Position numbers and translations under genes: made by a program
Shown: piece after piece, positions 36,127-45,237 of the stretch
Position numbering within the stretch: position 1 is the first letter of the stretch
How the letters are laid out: every line of letters starts with the position of its first letter
DNA from: Bacteroidota bacterium
GTDB lineage: Bacteria > Bacteroidota > Bacteroidia > Bacteroidales > Lentimicrobiaceae
Assembly (NCBI GenBank): GCA_009773455.1
Contig: WSXU01000013.1
Location: 1-64,000, forward strand
Direction: 5' to 3'
DNA length: 64,000 bases
Notes under the pieces: model-generated
What the model was told of the DNA's origin: nothing
Databases searched by the model: none
What the model saw: the letters and a program-made list of their open reading frames with translations, nothing else

Positions 36127-36374
36127 CAATGCCGGAGGATACGTTAATGGGTCAATTCTGAATTATTTCGTCCCTACGGGACTTCAATCACACCGGGCAC
36201 CTGATTATTCAAATAATATTAAGTCCCTCCGGGACTTAAGCTTCATGGTCAATATATTAACGGACAGGATGATCATTTCGATAAAAGTCCGGAAAGGAAT
36301 AATACTTATCTATGCCAATATCTGTGGCTTTTAATATTGATATCTGCTTTGCACGGCCAGATAACAAAAAGAGA
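36127..36374. repeat. Intergenic stretch with GTCCC-GGGAC hairpin repeats
   Basis: No gene. GTCCC-TAC-GGGAC (36170-36182) and AAGTCCC-TCC-GGGACTT (36221-36237) are two copies of a small hairpin with 39 bases between. The first copy is truncated by two pairs. They resemble dispersed hairpin repeats seen in other Bacteroidota. Confidence 0.6.
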
Positions 36375-36409
36375 ACCCGGCATAACCTTCAAAAAGGTTT
36401 CATACCGGG
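36375..36409 (-). terminator. Terminator downstream of the arsR-family gene
   Basis: On the minus strand CCCGG-TAT-GAAACCTT...AAGGTT-ATG-CCGGG forms an interrupted stem, followed by a T-rich run (plus ACAAAAAGAGA). Confidence 0.7.
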
Positions 36410-36455
36410 CAGAAATCGGTAAAAAAAAGAAGATGAAAGGAATTGTAGTAAGCGA

Positions 36456-36752
36456 TTAATTACATTTATCGATGCACTGAACGATCTCGGATAACGAGGC
36501 ATTTTTAACCGAATAATGTATCTGCTTTCCTTCTCTTTTTGAGATCAGCACCCCTTTGCTTTTAAGAATATTCAGGTGATGCGAGGCAGCAGCCTGTTCT
36601 ATTTTGAGGTACTCATAGATCTCGGTAACACTCAGCTTTTTCTTTTCGTTAAGCAGATCAATAATCGCGATCCGCATAGGATGGGCAATGGCGCGCAGCT
36701 TACTGGCGGCAGCCTCAAGTTTTACGATGTCTAGTACTATGTCTTTTGCCAT
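36456..36752 (-). CDS. ArsR/SmtB family transcriptional regulator
   Basis: A 98-residue winged-helix repressor. The HTH is in KLSVTEIYEYLKIEQAAASHHLNILKSKGVL, and the wing is ISKREGKQIHYSV. The classic metal motif ELCVCDL is absent; the only cysteines are the C-terminal CIDKC pair, which might bind a ligand or thiol. No metal-transport gene is adjacent, so the target is not known. The promoter carries a 16-base palindrome likely to be an autoregulatory operator. Confidence 0.88.
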   Translation of the reverse strand: MAKDIVLDIVKLEAAASKLRAIAHPMRIAIIDLLNEKKKLSVTEIYEYLKIEQAAASHHLNILKSKGVLISKREGKQIHYSVKNASLSEIVQCIDKCN

Positions 36753-36777
36753 GACGCGATAAATTTAATATTTGAGA

Positions 36778-36800
36778 CAAAGGTAAACAATAAATTGTTT
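36778..36800 (-). promoter_or_regulatory. arsR promoter with AAACAA-TAAA-TTGTTT operator
   Basis: The minus strand -7 box TACCTTTG (plus 36778-36785) is directly followed, upstream on the minus strand, by the perfect inverted repeat AAACAA (36785-36790) / TTGTTT (36795-36800). A repressor bound there would block the polymerase, which fits ArsR autoregulation. Confidence 0.6.
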
Positions 36801-36832
36801 GATATAAAAATATGTAACGTATCTAATTCTTT

Positions 36833-38473
36833 TTATTCAAATAATGTGGTGAAGCTGAAAGTAGTGCCATCGAATATCCCCTTATCACTTAGCTTGATGG
36901 CAGGGATTACCAGCAACGCCATGAATGACAGGGTCATAAAGGGTGCTTCGAGGGCCGATCCCATCTCCATAACCTGCCGGTTTATTGAGCTGTAAAGTTC
37001 AGCCACCTTATATCCATCGTCGTCCGACATGAGGCCGGCAACCGGGAGGGGTAAAACCCTGGTTTTCTCACCATTCACAAAGGAAATTCCGCCTTTTACA
37101 TCAATCAGGAGATTAACAGCCCTGGCGATCGATTCATCATCCACGCCCACCGCAATTATGTTGTGGCTATCGTGGGCCACAGTCGATGCAATGGCACCTT
37201 CCCTGAAACCGAACCCGCTTACGAAATCAATCGCAGGATCGGCATGACTGTAGCGGCTCATCACCATCATCTTCAATACATCGTGTTCGGGGGCGCTGAT
37301 AACCTTCCCGTTTTCGGTTTTTGCCTTATAGAGTTTTTTAACGGTAATCAGCTGACCTTCGAGCGCCTGCTGTACTTTAATGCCTTCGGCAATGGCGGGC
37401 ACTTCCAGATCCCCGGCCGATATCTTCCTGGCCCTGAATGCATTGATGGCAACCTCCCCGACATGAGCGATCAGTGTACGGCCATTTTCTGCAACTTTCA
37501 CACCGTTTACGTAGGTAGCCAATACGTTGAAGTCTTCAGGATTATCCAGCAGAATGAAATCGGCCGGATCACCGGACCGCAGCAATCCCGAATTCAGGTT
37601 GTAATGTCGGACCGGGTTCAATGTACACGCCCTGATCACATCCAGGAAACTATAGCCCGCCTTTACCGCGCGTTTAACAAGCAGATTGATGTGACCCTTC
37701 ACCAGGTCATCCGGGTGTTTATCATCAGAGCAGAACATGATCTTATCGGGATACATCGAAATCAACGGAATCAGTTCATCGAAATTCTTTGCTGCACTCC
37801 CTTCCCTGATAAGAATACTCATACCTGCCGTGATTTTATCAACGGCTTCATCAATGGTAAAACACTCATGGTCTGTCGAAATTCCGGCTGAAGCATAGGC
37901 TGCGGCCTGCACCCCATCCAGCCCGGGAGCATGACCATCCACCGGCTTTCCGTATTTCTTCGCGGAAGCAAGTTTTTTCATGACATCCGGATCACCGTTG
38001 AGCACGCCCGGAAAATTCATCATTTCTGACAGGTAATGTATTTCGGGCCAGGAAAGCAGTTCATCCACATCCTCAGGTCCGATCACTGCACCGGAAGTTT
38101 CAAACGGAGTTGCCGGTACACAGGCCGGTGCTCCGAAAAAGAATCGGAAAGGAACTTTTTTCCCATTCTGTATCATAAAGCGGATGCCTTCCTTTCCCAA
38201 CACATTGGCGATCTCGTGCGGATCAGAAACCGTGGAAGTTGTCCCGTGAACAACTGCGAGCCGCGCAAATTCAGAAGGCAGCAGCATCGAACTTTCAATG
38301 TGTACATGGGCATCGATGAGACCGGGCAGGATGTAAGGGCCGTCGGAATTCTCCACCGGAATCACCGAAGTGATGATACCATCGTTAATTTCAATCCGTC
38401 CCGGAAATATGGTTCCGCCTGTAACATCAACAATTTTTCCTGTAATGGTTAATGTGCCTGATTCCGAATTCAT
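36833..38473 (-). CDS. ade: Adenine deaminase
   Basis: Converts adenine to hypoxanthine plus ammonia in purine salvage, cytoplasmic amidohydrolase. The start is the ATG at 38473 (MNSESGTLTITGKIVDV), giving 546 residues, close to the ~590 family length; the longer frame is leader. The metal-binding motif DAHVHIESS is near residue 50, HGTTSTVSDPHE follows, and EHECFT-like TDHECFTIDEA and CSDDKHPDDLV complete the active site. It lies 80 bases upstream of the arsR gene on the same strand and may be unrelated to it. Confidence 0.95.
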   Translation of the reverse strand: MNSESGTLTITGKIVDVTGGTIFPGRIEINDGIITSVIPVENSDGPYILPGLIDAHVHIESSMLLPSEFARLAVVHGTTSTVSDPHEIANVLGKEGIRFMIQNGKKVPFRFFFGAPACVPATPFETSGAVIGPEDVDELLSWPEIHYLSEMMNFPGVLNGDPDVMKKLASAKKYGKPVDGHAPGLDGVQAAAYASAGISTDHECFTIDEAVDKITAGMSILIREGSAAKNFDELIPLISMYPDKIMFCSDDKHPDDLVKGHINLLVKRAVKAGYSFLDVIRACTLNPVRHYNLNSGLLRSGDPADFILLDNPEDFNVLATYVNGVKVAENGRTLIAHVGEVAINAFRARKISAGDLEVPAIAEGIKVQQALEGQLITVKKLYKAKTENGKVISAPEHDVLKMMVMSRYSHADPAIDFVSGFGFREGAIASTVAHDSHNIIAVGVDDESIARAVNLLIDVKGGISFVNGEKTRVLPLPVAGLMSDDDGYKVAELYSSINRQVMEMGSALEAPFMTLSFMALLVIPAIKLSDKGIFDGTTFSFTTLFE

Positions 38474-38925
38474 TGATCGAATGATTTTATATGAGAAAAA
38501 TGTTAACCGATGGGAGTATAAACGAAATCTGAATGTCAACGGACAAGCTACAGCCCTGCATTGATCTGATTGGTCAACCCCGATACTAAAATATGAAATA
38601 AATTCAGGTTCCAGTCCTTATCCCCAATATTATTGAAAATCTACATCCGCTGATAAAGGTTCTGCTGCTATTCCCTAATCCGCGGAGATCGGAATTCTGT
38701 ATATCAGCAAGATATCAGTAATGAATATTTTAAGAAAGCCCGTAGGCGGAAATGAGAAAGCAGACCCTGAATGACTTTATGCAGCCACCGGGCTACAAAC
38801 AATCGCCATAATTAACCCTGGAAAAATCAGGATGTTACATCGTGTATCAGGCAATCAGTTAAAATTGTCCCGGCTCCCGGGTAAAATTTGGTTTATTACT
38901 CATGCGAACGAAACAGAGAAGCAGT
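38474..38925. other. Intergenic stretch between adenine deaminase and mevalonate operon
   Basis: 452 bases with no gene and no RNA I recognise. Short G+C-rich palindromes such as CCCGTAGGCGG (near 38739) and GGCTCCCGGG (38873) occur. The mevalonate kinase gene ends at its right edge, so it must hold that operon's terminator, but no clear one was found. Confidence 0.5.
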
Positions 38926-39906
38926 TTATTTTTCTGTTTCCTGAATGCTTTTGTAAACCGGAATAATATCGACATTGAGGTTTCTGAGCTCTTCCCTGGC
39001 TTTTTCGAAGTTATCGGTAAACCCGAGCAAGAATCCACCACCGCCTGATCCACAGAGCTTAAGATAAAATGACTGGGAATCAAGCCCGTATCGCCAGATT
39101 TTTTTAAAAGTTTCCGGTATCATGGGCGACAGGTTATTGTACAGGAATCCTGAAAGATCCTTAAGGCTGGTAAAGAATTTCTTCGTTTCTCCTTTGATCA
39201 GGCTTTTTATGCAGGCATCATTGAGGGGGATCATTTCTTCGCGCACCCTGCTCATGAATTCATCAACCTTACACTTATCGAGAAAAAGATTGACCAACGG
39301 CCCGGTTTTGCCGGGATTACCGGTATTAATAAGAAAGATGGCTCCCTTTTCATCGTGCTTGTTCCTGGGGATACCAACCATACTGATATCCTTCTTATTA
39401 TGGATAAGTAATGGATGTTTGATGTAGCAGTTCAGCGGATCCATACCTGAGCTCGTACCGTGGAAATAGGATTCAAGCTGGGCAAAAATAAGCTTAAGTT
39501 TAAGAATCTCGTCCTTGGGCATGCGTCTTGAGCCAGAAACAGGACCTTCGACATACTTTTCGTACAAAGCAGCCACCAGGGCACCCGAACTACCGATGCC
39601 ATAGCCTTGCGGGATGGTAGATTCAAAATACAGGGTATGTTTGATGTCATTCTCAAAGGCATCAATATCAAAATCACACAGCAGGGTCCCTTTTTCCTTC
39701 AGGTCCCTGATGTAGAGTGAATACTCACGAAGCAACTTGTTTGAGCTTACGGCAAAACCGTAATCCGTGTATTTATCATTATTGATGAAGCTCAATTCCC
39801 CGCTGAAATGGGTATAAGGAATGGTTAATCCCATCGAATCACAGAGAATACTGTATTCACCAAATAACAGGATCTTTGCATAAAAAATCCCTGATCTGTT
39901 TCTCAT
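38926..39906 (-). CDS. mvk: Mevalonate kinase
   Basis: GHMP kinase, 326 residues, phosphorylates mevalonate in isoprenoid synthesis. The ATP-binding loop is PQGYGIGSSGALVAAL, the N-terminal AKILLFGEYSIL is typical, and the C-terminal motif is LKLCGSGGGGFLLGF. It is the last gene of the operon HMG-CoA reductase - GHMP kinase - mvaD - mvk, starting one base after the mvaD stop. Alternative: another mevalonate-pathway GHMP kinase, but the loop fits MVK best. Confidence 0.85.
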   Translation of the reverse strand: MRNRSGIFYAKILLFGEYSILCDSMGLTIPYTHFSGELSFINNDKYTDYGFAVSSNKLLREYSLYIRDLKEKGTLLCDFDIDAFENDIKHTLYFESTIPQGYGIGSSGALVAALYEKYVEGPVSGSRRMPKDEILKLKLIFAQLESYFHGTSSGMDPLNCYIKHPLLIHNKKDISMVGIPRNKHDEKGAIFLINTGNPGKTGPLVNLFLDKCKVDEFMSRVREEMIPLNDACIKSLIKGETKKFFTSLKDLSGFLYNNLSPMIPETFKKIWRYGLDSQSFYLKLCGSGGGGFLLGFTDNFEKAREELRNLNVDIIPVYKSIQETEK

Positions 39907-39907
39907 T

Positions 39908-40978
39908 TTATCTGCAGTTTAATTTTTCAGGTCCGCTGCCCATCGTGTCTTCAATCGCGGTTCCTTTGTAGCAATAATCTTTCAGTTCTTCAACCAGTGG
40001 TTTGATTTTATCTGATTCTCCGGCAGGGTACAACAAATGAACATTTGGCCCTGCGTCCAGGGTAAAACAAACGGCCGAACCACTTTGTTTTCTGAAATCC
40101 GTTACTTTTTCAATGATATTCAAAGAGTTGGGGTGCATCAGAAGGTATCCCGGCCTGGAAGTCATCATCATGGCATGAAGGCTGAGGGCTTCATTCTCTG
40201 TGATCAGTGAGAATGTTTCCCAATCACCCTGTTTCAGTGCAAGCAACAATGCCGTCAGGTTGGATGCTGCCTGGGTGTAACGCGCGGCGGCATAGGCGTG
40301 GCCTTTCATCAGGTTATGTCCGACGCTGCTCGATACTTTTTTCTGACCCGGATCCACAATCAGTATGGTGTCGCGGATATCGCTGAAAAGGGGGTTCAGT
40401 TCAAAAGAGAGCGGCACGGCAAAGGCATCATCCGAGCCTTCAACAGATGTGTGCTTTCCCCAGACCGATATGCCGCCATATACTGAGCGGCAGGCGCTAC
40501 CCGAGCCGATTCTTGAAATAAATGATGCTTTTTGCAGAAAAGCTTCCCGGCTGATTTCCCTGCCGGTGATCTCTTTCTCCAGCGAACACAGGCATAAGGC
40601 CAGGGCACTCATGGCTGAGGCAGACGAAGCAATACCGGCAGAGTGCGGGAAATTGTTTCCGCTTTCAATTTCGAGCCTAACCTCTTTTAAGAATGCGAAA
40701 TGTGGCACGACCGACTTAAGGAAGGATTCAATCCTACTACCAAACGCCTCATTTTTCTCCCCTTCAAACCTGAATTCAACCTCCGGCCCACTGCCACCCT
40801 GAATAAAACCGGCTTTTATGCGGGTAAGGGTGTAGGCCTCCTTCAGCGTGATGCTCAGTGAGGCATTCGCCGGAAGCTGGTTTCCAGATTTACCCCAGTA
40901 CTTAATCAGGGCAATGTTGGAAGGACTCTTCCAGCAGAAATAAAAGACATTGGCATCCGCGTTCTGAGAAAGTGTCAT
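39908..40978 (-). CDS. mvaD: Diphosphomevalonate decarboxylase
   Basis: Converts 5-diphosphomevalonate to isopentenyl diphosphate with ATP, cytoplasmic GHMP-family enzyme of 356 residues. SPSNIALIKYWGK (near residue 20) is the family signature, followed by LPANASLSITL, the SAGIASSASAMSALAL ATP loop and DAGPNVHLL near the C-terminus. It is the third gene of the operon, 11 bases after the GHMP kinase and one base before mvk. Confidence 0.95.
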   Translation of the reverse strand: MTLSQNADANVFYFCWKSPSNIALIKYWGKSGNQLPANASLSITLKEAYTLTRIKAGFIQGGSGPEVEFRFEGEKNEAFGSRIESFLKSVVPHFAFLKEVRLEIESGNNFPHSAGIASSASAMSALALCLCSLEKEITGREISREAFLQKASFISRIGSGSACRSVYGGISVWGKHTSVEGSDDAFAVPLSFELNPLFSDIRDTILIVDPGQKKVSSSVGHNLMKGHAYAAARYTQAASNLTALLLALKQGDWETFSLITENEALSLHAMMMTSRPGYLLMHPNSLNIIEKVTDFRKQSGSAVCFTLDAGPNVHLLYPAGESDKIKPLVEELKDYCYKGTAIEDTMGSGPEKLNCR

Positions 40979-40989
40979 ACCTGTATACT

Positions 40990-41946
40990 TTATAATGTAA
41001 TCATCTCCTTTTCAAAAGGTAATCTGGCAAGGGATGAATATGGAATTACAACACCAAGGGATTTCTTTCTGAAATATTCAGCTGTATATGCACTGCCACG
41101 TGCTGATATTGCCAGAACAAAATCACCTCCCCATGCTCCCAGCGATTTGACTACCCCTTCAAAATCGGGAAATAATCTGTTTTTCACGGTTTCCCTGCCC
41201 AGGACTTTACCGATAATTTCTTCATGTTCAAGCAGCAGCGCGATAAAAGTCTCTGTATCCTTCACTGTAGACAACAGCAAAGAAATTTCACTGATCCGCC
41301 TGATTTCCCCCGACAGATCCCTTTCTGCCATTTTCCTGAAGGCTTCGACTTCCAGATCCGAATCCTGCTTTGAGTCCAGATAGATAAGCTGCATCAGATG
41401 GTCAAAGGGTGGATTAAAGTCAACCCCGGCAATCTTCGGGTTTCCATCCTTCAGGCTGAAAATGATAGCGTTATCGGTCATACTACAGGCAACATCATAG
41501 CCTGAGCCTTTTGAAATCAGCCGGTGAAGATTCATCGGATCAATACTGGCCCATTGTGCTACCAGTGAAGTGAGGGTTGAACTGCTGCCAAAGCCCCAGT
41601 TCCGGTTAAATTCAAGCCGGGTGACGACTTTCAGCCCGCTGTTGTCCCTGAGAAACACCGGATTCAGGTCCCGCGCAGCCAGAAGAATCCCTTTCAGCCT
41701 GCCGGCAACATTGCGATCGGTAGCAAAAACCAGTTCAAGATCAGGCAACCTGTATTCCCCTTCAAACCAGGTTCCTTCGGTATCGCCGGCACTCCAGCTG
41801 AGTAAATTGCTTTTACCGCCTTTTTCAATGATCATTCCCTGCCCCACCACCAGCGGTACAGCCAATGCCTCAGCACCCTTCAGTACCAGATACTCTCCGG
41901 TGAGAAGAATTTTACCGTTTGCATGAAACGACAGCGGATGGTTCAT
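40990..41946 (-). CDS. GHMP kinase, probable phosphomevalonate kinase
   Basis: 318 residues with the GHMP ATP loop NWGFGSSSTLTSLVAQW and FHANGKILLTGEYLVLKG at the start. It lies between HMG-CoA reductase and mvaD, so phosphomevalonate kinase is the only step of the pathway without another gene, and this is the likely role. It is shorter than the animal or ERG8 types and resembles the Bacteroidota GHMP family. The YDVACS segment after GSG is its characteristic. The specificity is inferred from the operon. Confidence 0.72.
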   Translation of the reverse strand: MNHPLSFHANGKILLTGEYLVLKGAEALAVPLVVGQGMIIEKGGKSNLLSWSAGDTEGTWFEGEYRLPDLELVFATDRNVAGRLKGILLAARDLNPVFLRDNSGLKVVTRLEFNRNWGFGSSSTLTSLVAQWASIDPMNLHRLISKGSGYDVACSMTDNAIIFSLKDGNPKIAGVDFNPPFDHLMQLIYLDSKQDSDLEVEAFRKMAERDLSGEIRRISEISLLLSTVKDTETFIALLLEHEEIIGKVLGRETVKNRLFPDFEGVVKSLGAWGGDFVLAISARGSAYTAEYFRKKSLGVVIPYSSLARLPFEKEMITL

Positions 41947-41957
41947 ATTCTGAATGA

Positions 41958-43280
41958 TTATTTTCCGTTTCTTAATGAATGCATAAAAGAAGCTACCAGG
42001 TTATGCGAGACTTTGTGTGATTTGAAATACTCCACCGCCTCCTTCTTTTCTTCTTCGGTTGCTTTGTAAATATTTAAAATGTTCAGCAGGTGCATTTTCA
42101 TGTGTCCCAGCTGAATTCCCTTGGTTGTTAACGACTTTAATGCGCTGAAATTATTGGCGAGTCCCATGGTTGATGCAATCTGCATCAGTTCGGTTGCTCC
42201 CGGATTCTGCAGCAACTGCAGGGAGATTTTCGCCATCGGATGCAGGGATGTCAGTCCGCCAACAGTTCCAATGGCCAGAGGAATAGTCAGGCTGTAATGA
42301 AACCTCCCGTTTTCAATCCTGATTTCGGTCAGACTCCTGTATTTTCCGCTTCGTGCAGCCCAGGCATGACCACAGGCTTCAAGAGCCCTGAAATCATTAC
42401 CGGTAGCAAGCGCAACTGAATCAATCCCGTTGAAAATGCCCTTGTTGTGTGTTGCCGCCCTGTGAACATCGATGTTGGCAATCTGAACAGCTTTTTCAAA
42501 TTTCCAGGCAAAAGCCTCTCCGCTCATCGAACCATCGATGTTGTCCAGTTCGTTCAGATCACATTCAACCCATGTCTTTACCAGGCATTCCGGTGTATAG
42601 TTCGAAAGGATCGACATGATGATGTTCAGATTACCCGGAGTGAAATAACCACTTTCCTGAACAAATTCGCGAAGGCCGGCGGCATATTCCTCCAGGCATG
42701 AATTGATAAAATTCGCACCCATTGAATCACGGGTATCAAATTTCACCTTCAACTGATAATATCCCTCCAGTTCACCGGTCATATCCACCAGTTCCATATC
42801 CAGCACGCCACCACCGCGGCTTTCCATATTCGCTGTAATCATCCCTGTCCTGGCCAGCAAAAGCAACCTGAGTTGCGGAAAATGTTTTTTAAGTAACTCA
42901 AAGTCACCGTCCCAGATAAAATGCACCTGTCCAATTTTGACGGCAGAGATCACCCTGCTGTGGAATCCGCCCCGCGATGCCCAGTATTTGGCACTGTTTG
43001 AAGCAGCTGCAATAACCGAACTCTCCTCGATGACCATGGGAACCATGTACATTTTCCCGTTGATCATAACATTCGGGGCTATACCATAAGGAAAGTAATA
43101 ATTGGTGAGGGTATTCTCACTGAATTCATCAAATAACTTCTGGATGGCAGGATCCTCGTTCCAGAACGACTTTAACACAGAGGCTGTTGCTTCAGGGTTG
43201 TTACTTCCGGAAGCTACCAGGTTTATTTTCTGTTCCTTCGAAAGTTTCGAAAATCCGGAGATCAGTTTGGGTTCGGTCAT
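41958..43280 (-). CDS. mvaA: Hydroxymethylglutaryl-CoA reductase, class II
   Basis: 440 residues of the degradative-type (class II) HMG-CoA reductase, which in Bacteroidota works in mevalonate synthesis. ESSVIAAASNSAKYW carries the catalytic Glu, HNKGIFNGIDSVALATGNDFRA the Lys and Asp, and the C-terminal flap KVSHNLVASFMHSL the His. It opens the operon; the ATG follows a -7 box by about 70 bases. HMG-CoA synthase and IPP isomerase are not in the window. Confidence 0.93.
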   Translation of the reverse strand: MTEPKLISGFSKLSKEQKINLVASGSNNPEATASVLKSFWNEDPAIQKLFDEFSENTLTNYYFPYGIAPNVMINGKMYMVPMVIEESSVIAAASNSAKYWASRGGFHSRVISAVKIGQVHFIWDGDFELLKKHFPQLRLLLLARTGMITANMESRGGGVLDMELVDMTGELEGYYQLKVKFDTRDSMGANFINSCLEEYAAGLREFVQESGYFTPGNLNIIMSILSNYTPECLVKTWVECDLNELDNIDGSMSGEAFAWKFEKAVQIANIDVHRAATHNKGIFNGIDSVALATGNDFRALEACGHAWAARSGKYRSLTEIRIENGRFHYSLTIPLAIGTVGGLTSLHPMAKISLQLLQNPGATELMQIASTMGLANNFSALKSLTTKGIQLGHMKMHLLNILNIYKATEEEKKEAVEYFKSHKVSHNLVASFMHSLRNGK

Positions 43281-43350
43281 CAGCAGATATTTAGTAAAGA
43301 ACCATTAGAGGAGACAGGTCATGCAAAATGGCTGGTATCTTGGATTGATG

Positions 43351-43358
43351 CAAAGTTA
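43351..43358 (-). promoter_or_regulatory. -7 promoter box for the mevalonate operon
   Basis: The minus strand reads TAACTTTG about 70 bases before the mvaA ATG. Perfect TAnnTTTG match. Confidence 0.45.
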
Positions 43359-43566
43359 TGTAATTCAAAGGGTTCTGAAAATGAAAAGTCAAATTATTTA
43401 CTCAGGCTGCATAAACAGCTAATTCATAATTGAATAGTTAAACCCTCTCACGGTTAGATTGTTCAATTTATTGATCAATTTATTAAACAAAATGTGCTTT
43501 TGTGACATGCCGTCAAAAAAGGTCGTTAAAATATCGTAATATTGAAAGTTCATTTTCGCCATCTCA

Positions 43567-43785
43567 ATGAAAGTTTTTGTCAACGATATTGAAATAGATG
43601 TGTTCACGGGAGCAACTGCCGGCGACGCCTTACTTTCCTATTTCAGATCGATCCAGGTGCCATTACCCGATCCTGTACCCTTGATTTTTGATCAATACGG
43701 CAATATACTTGAACAGGATGGCGAATTAACTTCAGACAACCATATCTTCATTTTAGAAACCGAAAATCCAGACGGCAATGAATAG
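43567..43785 (+). CDS. Small conserved-looking protein, possible beta-grasp fold
   Basis: A 72-residue acidic protein. The pattern KVFVNDIEIDVFTGATAGDALLSYF ... GELTSDNHIFILE, i.e. two opening strands, a helix, and a late strand after a 'DG' turn, is like the beta-grasp fold of ThiS/MoaD-type proteins. The C-terminal GG that those carriers need is absent. It overlaps the start of the 5'-nucleotidase by 8 bases, so the two are translationally coupled. Function unknown. Confidence 0.6.
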   Translation: MKVFVNDIEIDVFTGATAGDALLSYFRSIQVPLPDPVPLIFDQYGNILEQDGELTSDNHIFILETENPDGNE

Positions 43786-45223
43786 ACTTATTTCTCTGAT
43801 ATTCCTTTTACAACTTCTGATTACAGGAACTACCAATGCCGGTATAAGCAGCGACACCACCACGGTGATCATCCTCTCTGTCAACGATATGCATGCCAAA
43901 ATCGATAACTTTCCGAAGTTTAAGGCACTGGCAGATGACATCAGAAAGCAATACGGTCATGTGCTGGTGGTTTCTGCAGGCGATATTTTTACAGGGAATC
44001 CGGTGGTGGATCAATACCCGGACAAAGGTTTCCCCATGATCGATTTAATGAACACAACAGGATTCTCAATTGGCACCATAGGCAACCATGAATTTGATTA
44101 CGGACAGGATATCCTCATGAAAAGAATCAGGCAGGCAGATTTTCCGCTGATCAGTGCAAACATTACCTCAGAAACCCCGGGTGACCTGCACCTGAGTCCA
44201 TATAAAATACTGACCCTCGGGAACGGACTGAAGATAGCTTTTGTCGGTGCCATACAAACAAATCCGGTCGGATTACCGGATTCACATCCTTCTAAACTGA
44301 AAGGACTGACTTTTACTGACGGGGTAAGTAAAATTTCAGAATTCCGCAACCTGCGCGACAGTTGCAACATCCTGGTATGCCTTACCCATCTTGGCTTCGA
44401 AAATGATGTCCTGCTGGCCGGCCGGTTCGGCGAAGCAGACCTGATTCTTGGCGGCCATTCTCACACCATAGTCACCAACCCGGCCGAATACAATGGTGTG
44501 CTGGTAATGCAGGCCGGATCGGGTCTGAAGAATGTTGCTAAAATCACCCTCCGGCTTTCCGATGGAAAAGTTGTCTCGAAGAAAGCTGAAACCCTGAGTG
44601 TTGTCAATTATCCCCGCACAGATACCACTGTTCTGAAAATGGTTGAACGGTTTAATGACAATAAGGAGCTTAATCGCGTAATTGGTATTGCCCTCAGGGA
44701 CATCACCGAAAATGATGAGCTGGGCAGCCTGGTTACCGATGGAATGTGTTCACTCGAAGCAGTAGAGGTCGCTTTCCAGAATAATGGCGGGCTAAGAATC
44801 GATAAACTGCCCCAGGGAAACATTACCATTAAAGACATCTACAAACTGGATCCCTTCGGAAATGAAATTGTTTTGCTGAAACTGAGTATCCCGGAGATCA
44901 AATCACTGATTCTTTGCTCCTTTAATCGCGACAAACAGATTGATCTGCAGGCCTCCGGACTCACCTATACGGTTGTTACAGATACTTTAGGAAACGGCAT
45001 AGATGTAAGTATCTTATTACCGGACGGAAATGCACCGGATCCTGACAGAATTTTTGCTGTTGGTCTGAGCAGCTACATTGCCAGCAGTTATGATTTTAAA
45101 CATGAAGATCCCGGAAAATCACTTTACACAACAACTGCTCAGGCTCTTATAAATTATATAACAACAACCAAAGAGATTGATTATTCAGGAATCAGGCGGA
45201 CCTTTGTTGAAAACCAGAAATAA
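43778..45223 (+). CDS. Secreted 5'-nucleotidase / UDP-sugar hydrolase family protein
   Basis: 481 residues with a signal peptide (MNRLISLIFLLQLLITG). The metallophosphoesterase motifs are LSVNDMHAKID, SAGDIFTG, GNHEFDYG and GGHSHT; the C-terminal domain (about residues 290-470) with NNGGLRI binds the nucleotide. It should hydrolyse nucleotides in the periplasm for salvage. The usual 'ND.HG' is NDMHA here, a common variant. The previous small gene overlaps it. Confidence 0.9.
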   Translation: MNRLISLIFLLQLLITGTTNAGISSDTTTVIILSVNDMHAKIDNFPKFKALADDIRKQYGHVLVVSAGDIFTGNPVVDQYPDKGFPMIDLMNTTGFSIGTIGNHEFDYGQDILMKRIRQADFPLISANITSETPGDLHLSPYKILTLGNGLKIAFVGAIQTNPVGLPDSHPSKLKGLTFTDGVSKISEFRNLRDSCNILVCLTHLGFENDVLLAGRFGEADLILGGHSHTIVTNPAEYNGVLVMQAGSGLKNVAKITLRLSDGKVVSKKAETLSVVNYPRTDTTVLKMVERFNDNKELNRVIGIALRDITENDELGSLVTDGMCSLEAVEVAFQNNGGLRIDKLPQGNITIKDIYKLDPFGNEIVLLKLSIPEIKSLILCSFNRDKQIDLQASGLTYTVVTDTLGNGIDVSILLPDGNAPDPDRIFAVGLSSYIASSYDFKHEDPGKSLYTTTAQALINYITTTKEIDYSGIRRTFVENQK

Positions 45224-45237
45224 TTACACCGGGGAAT

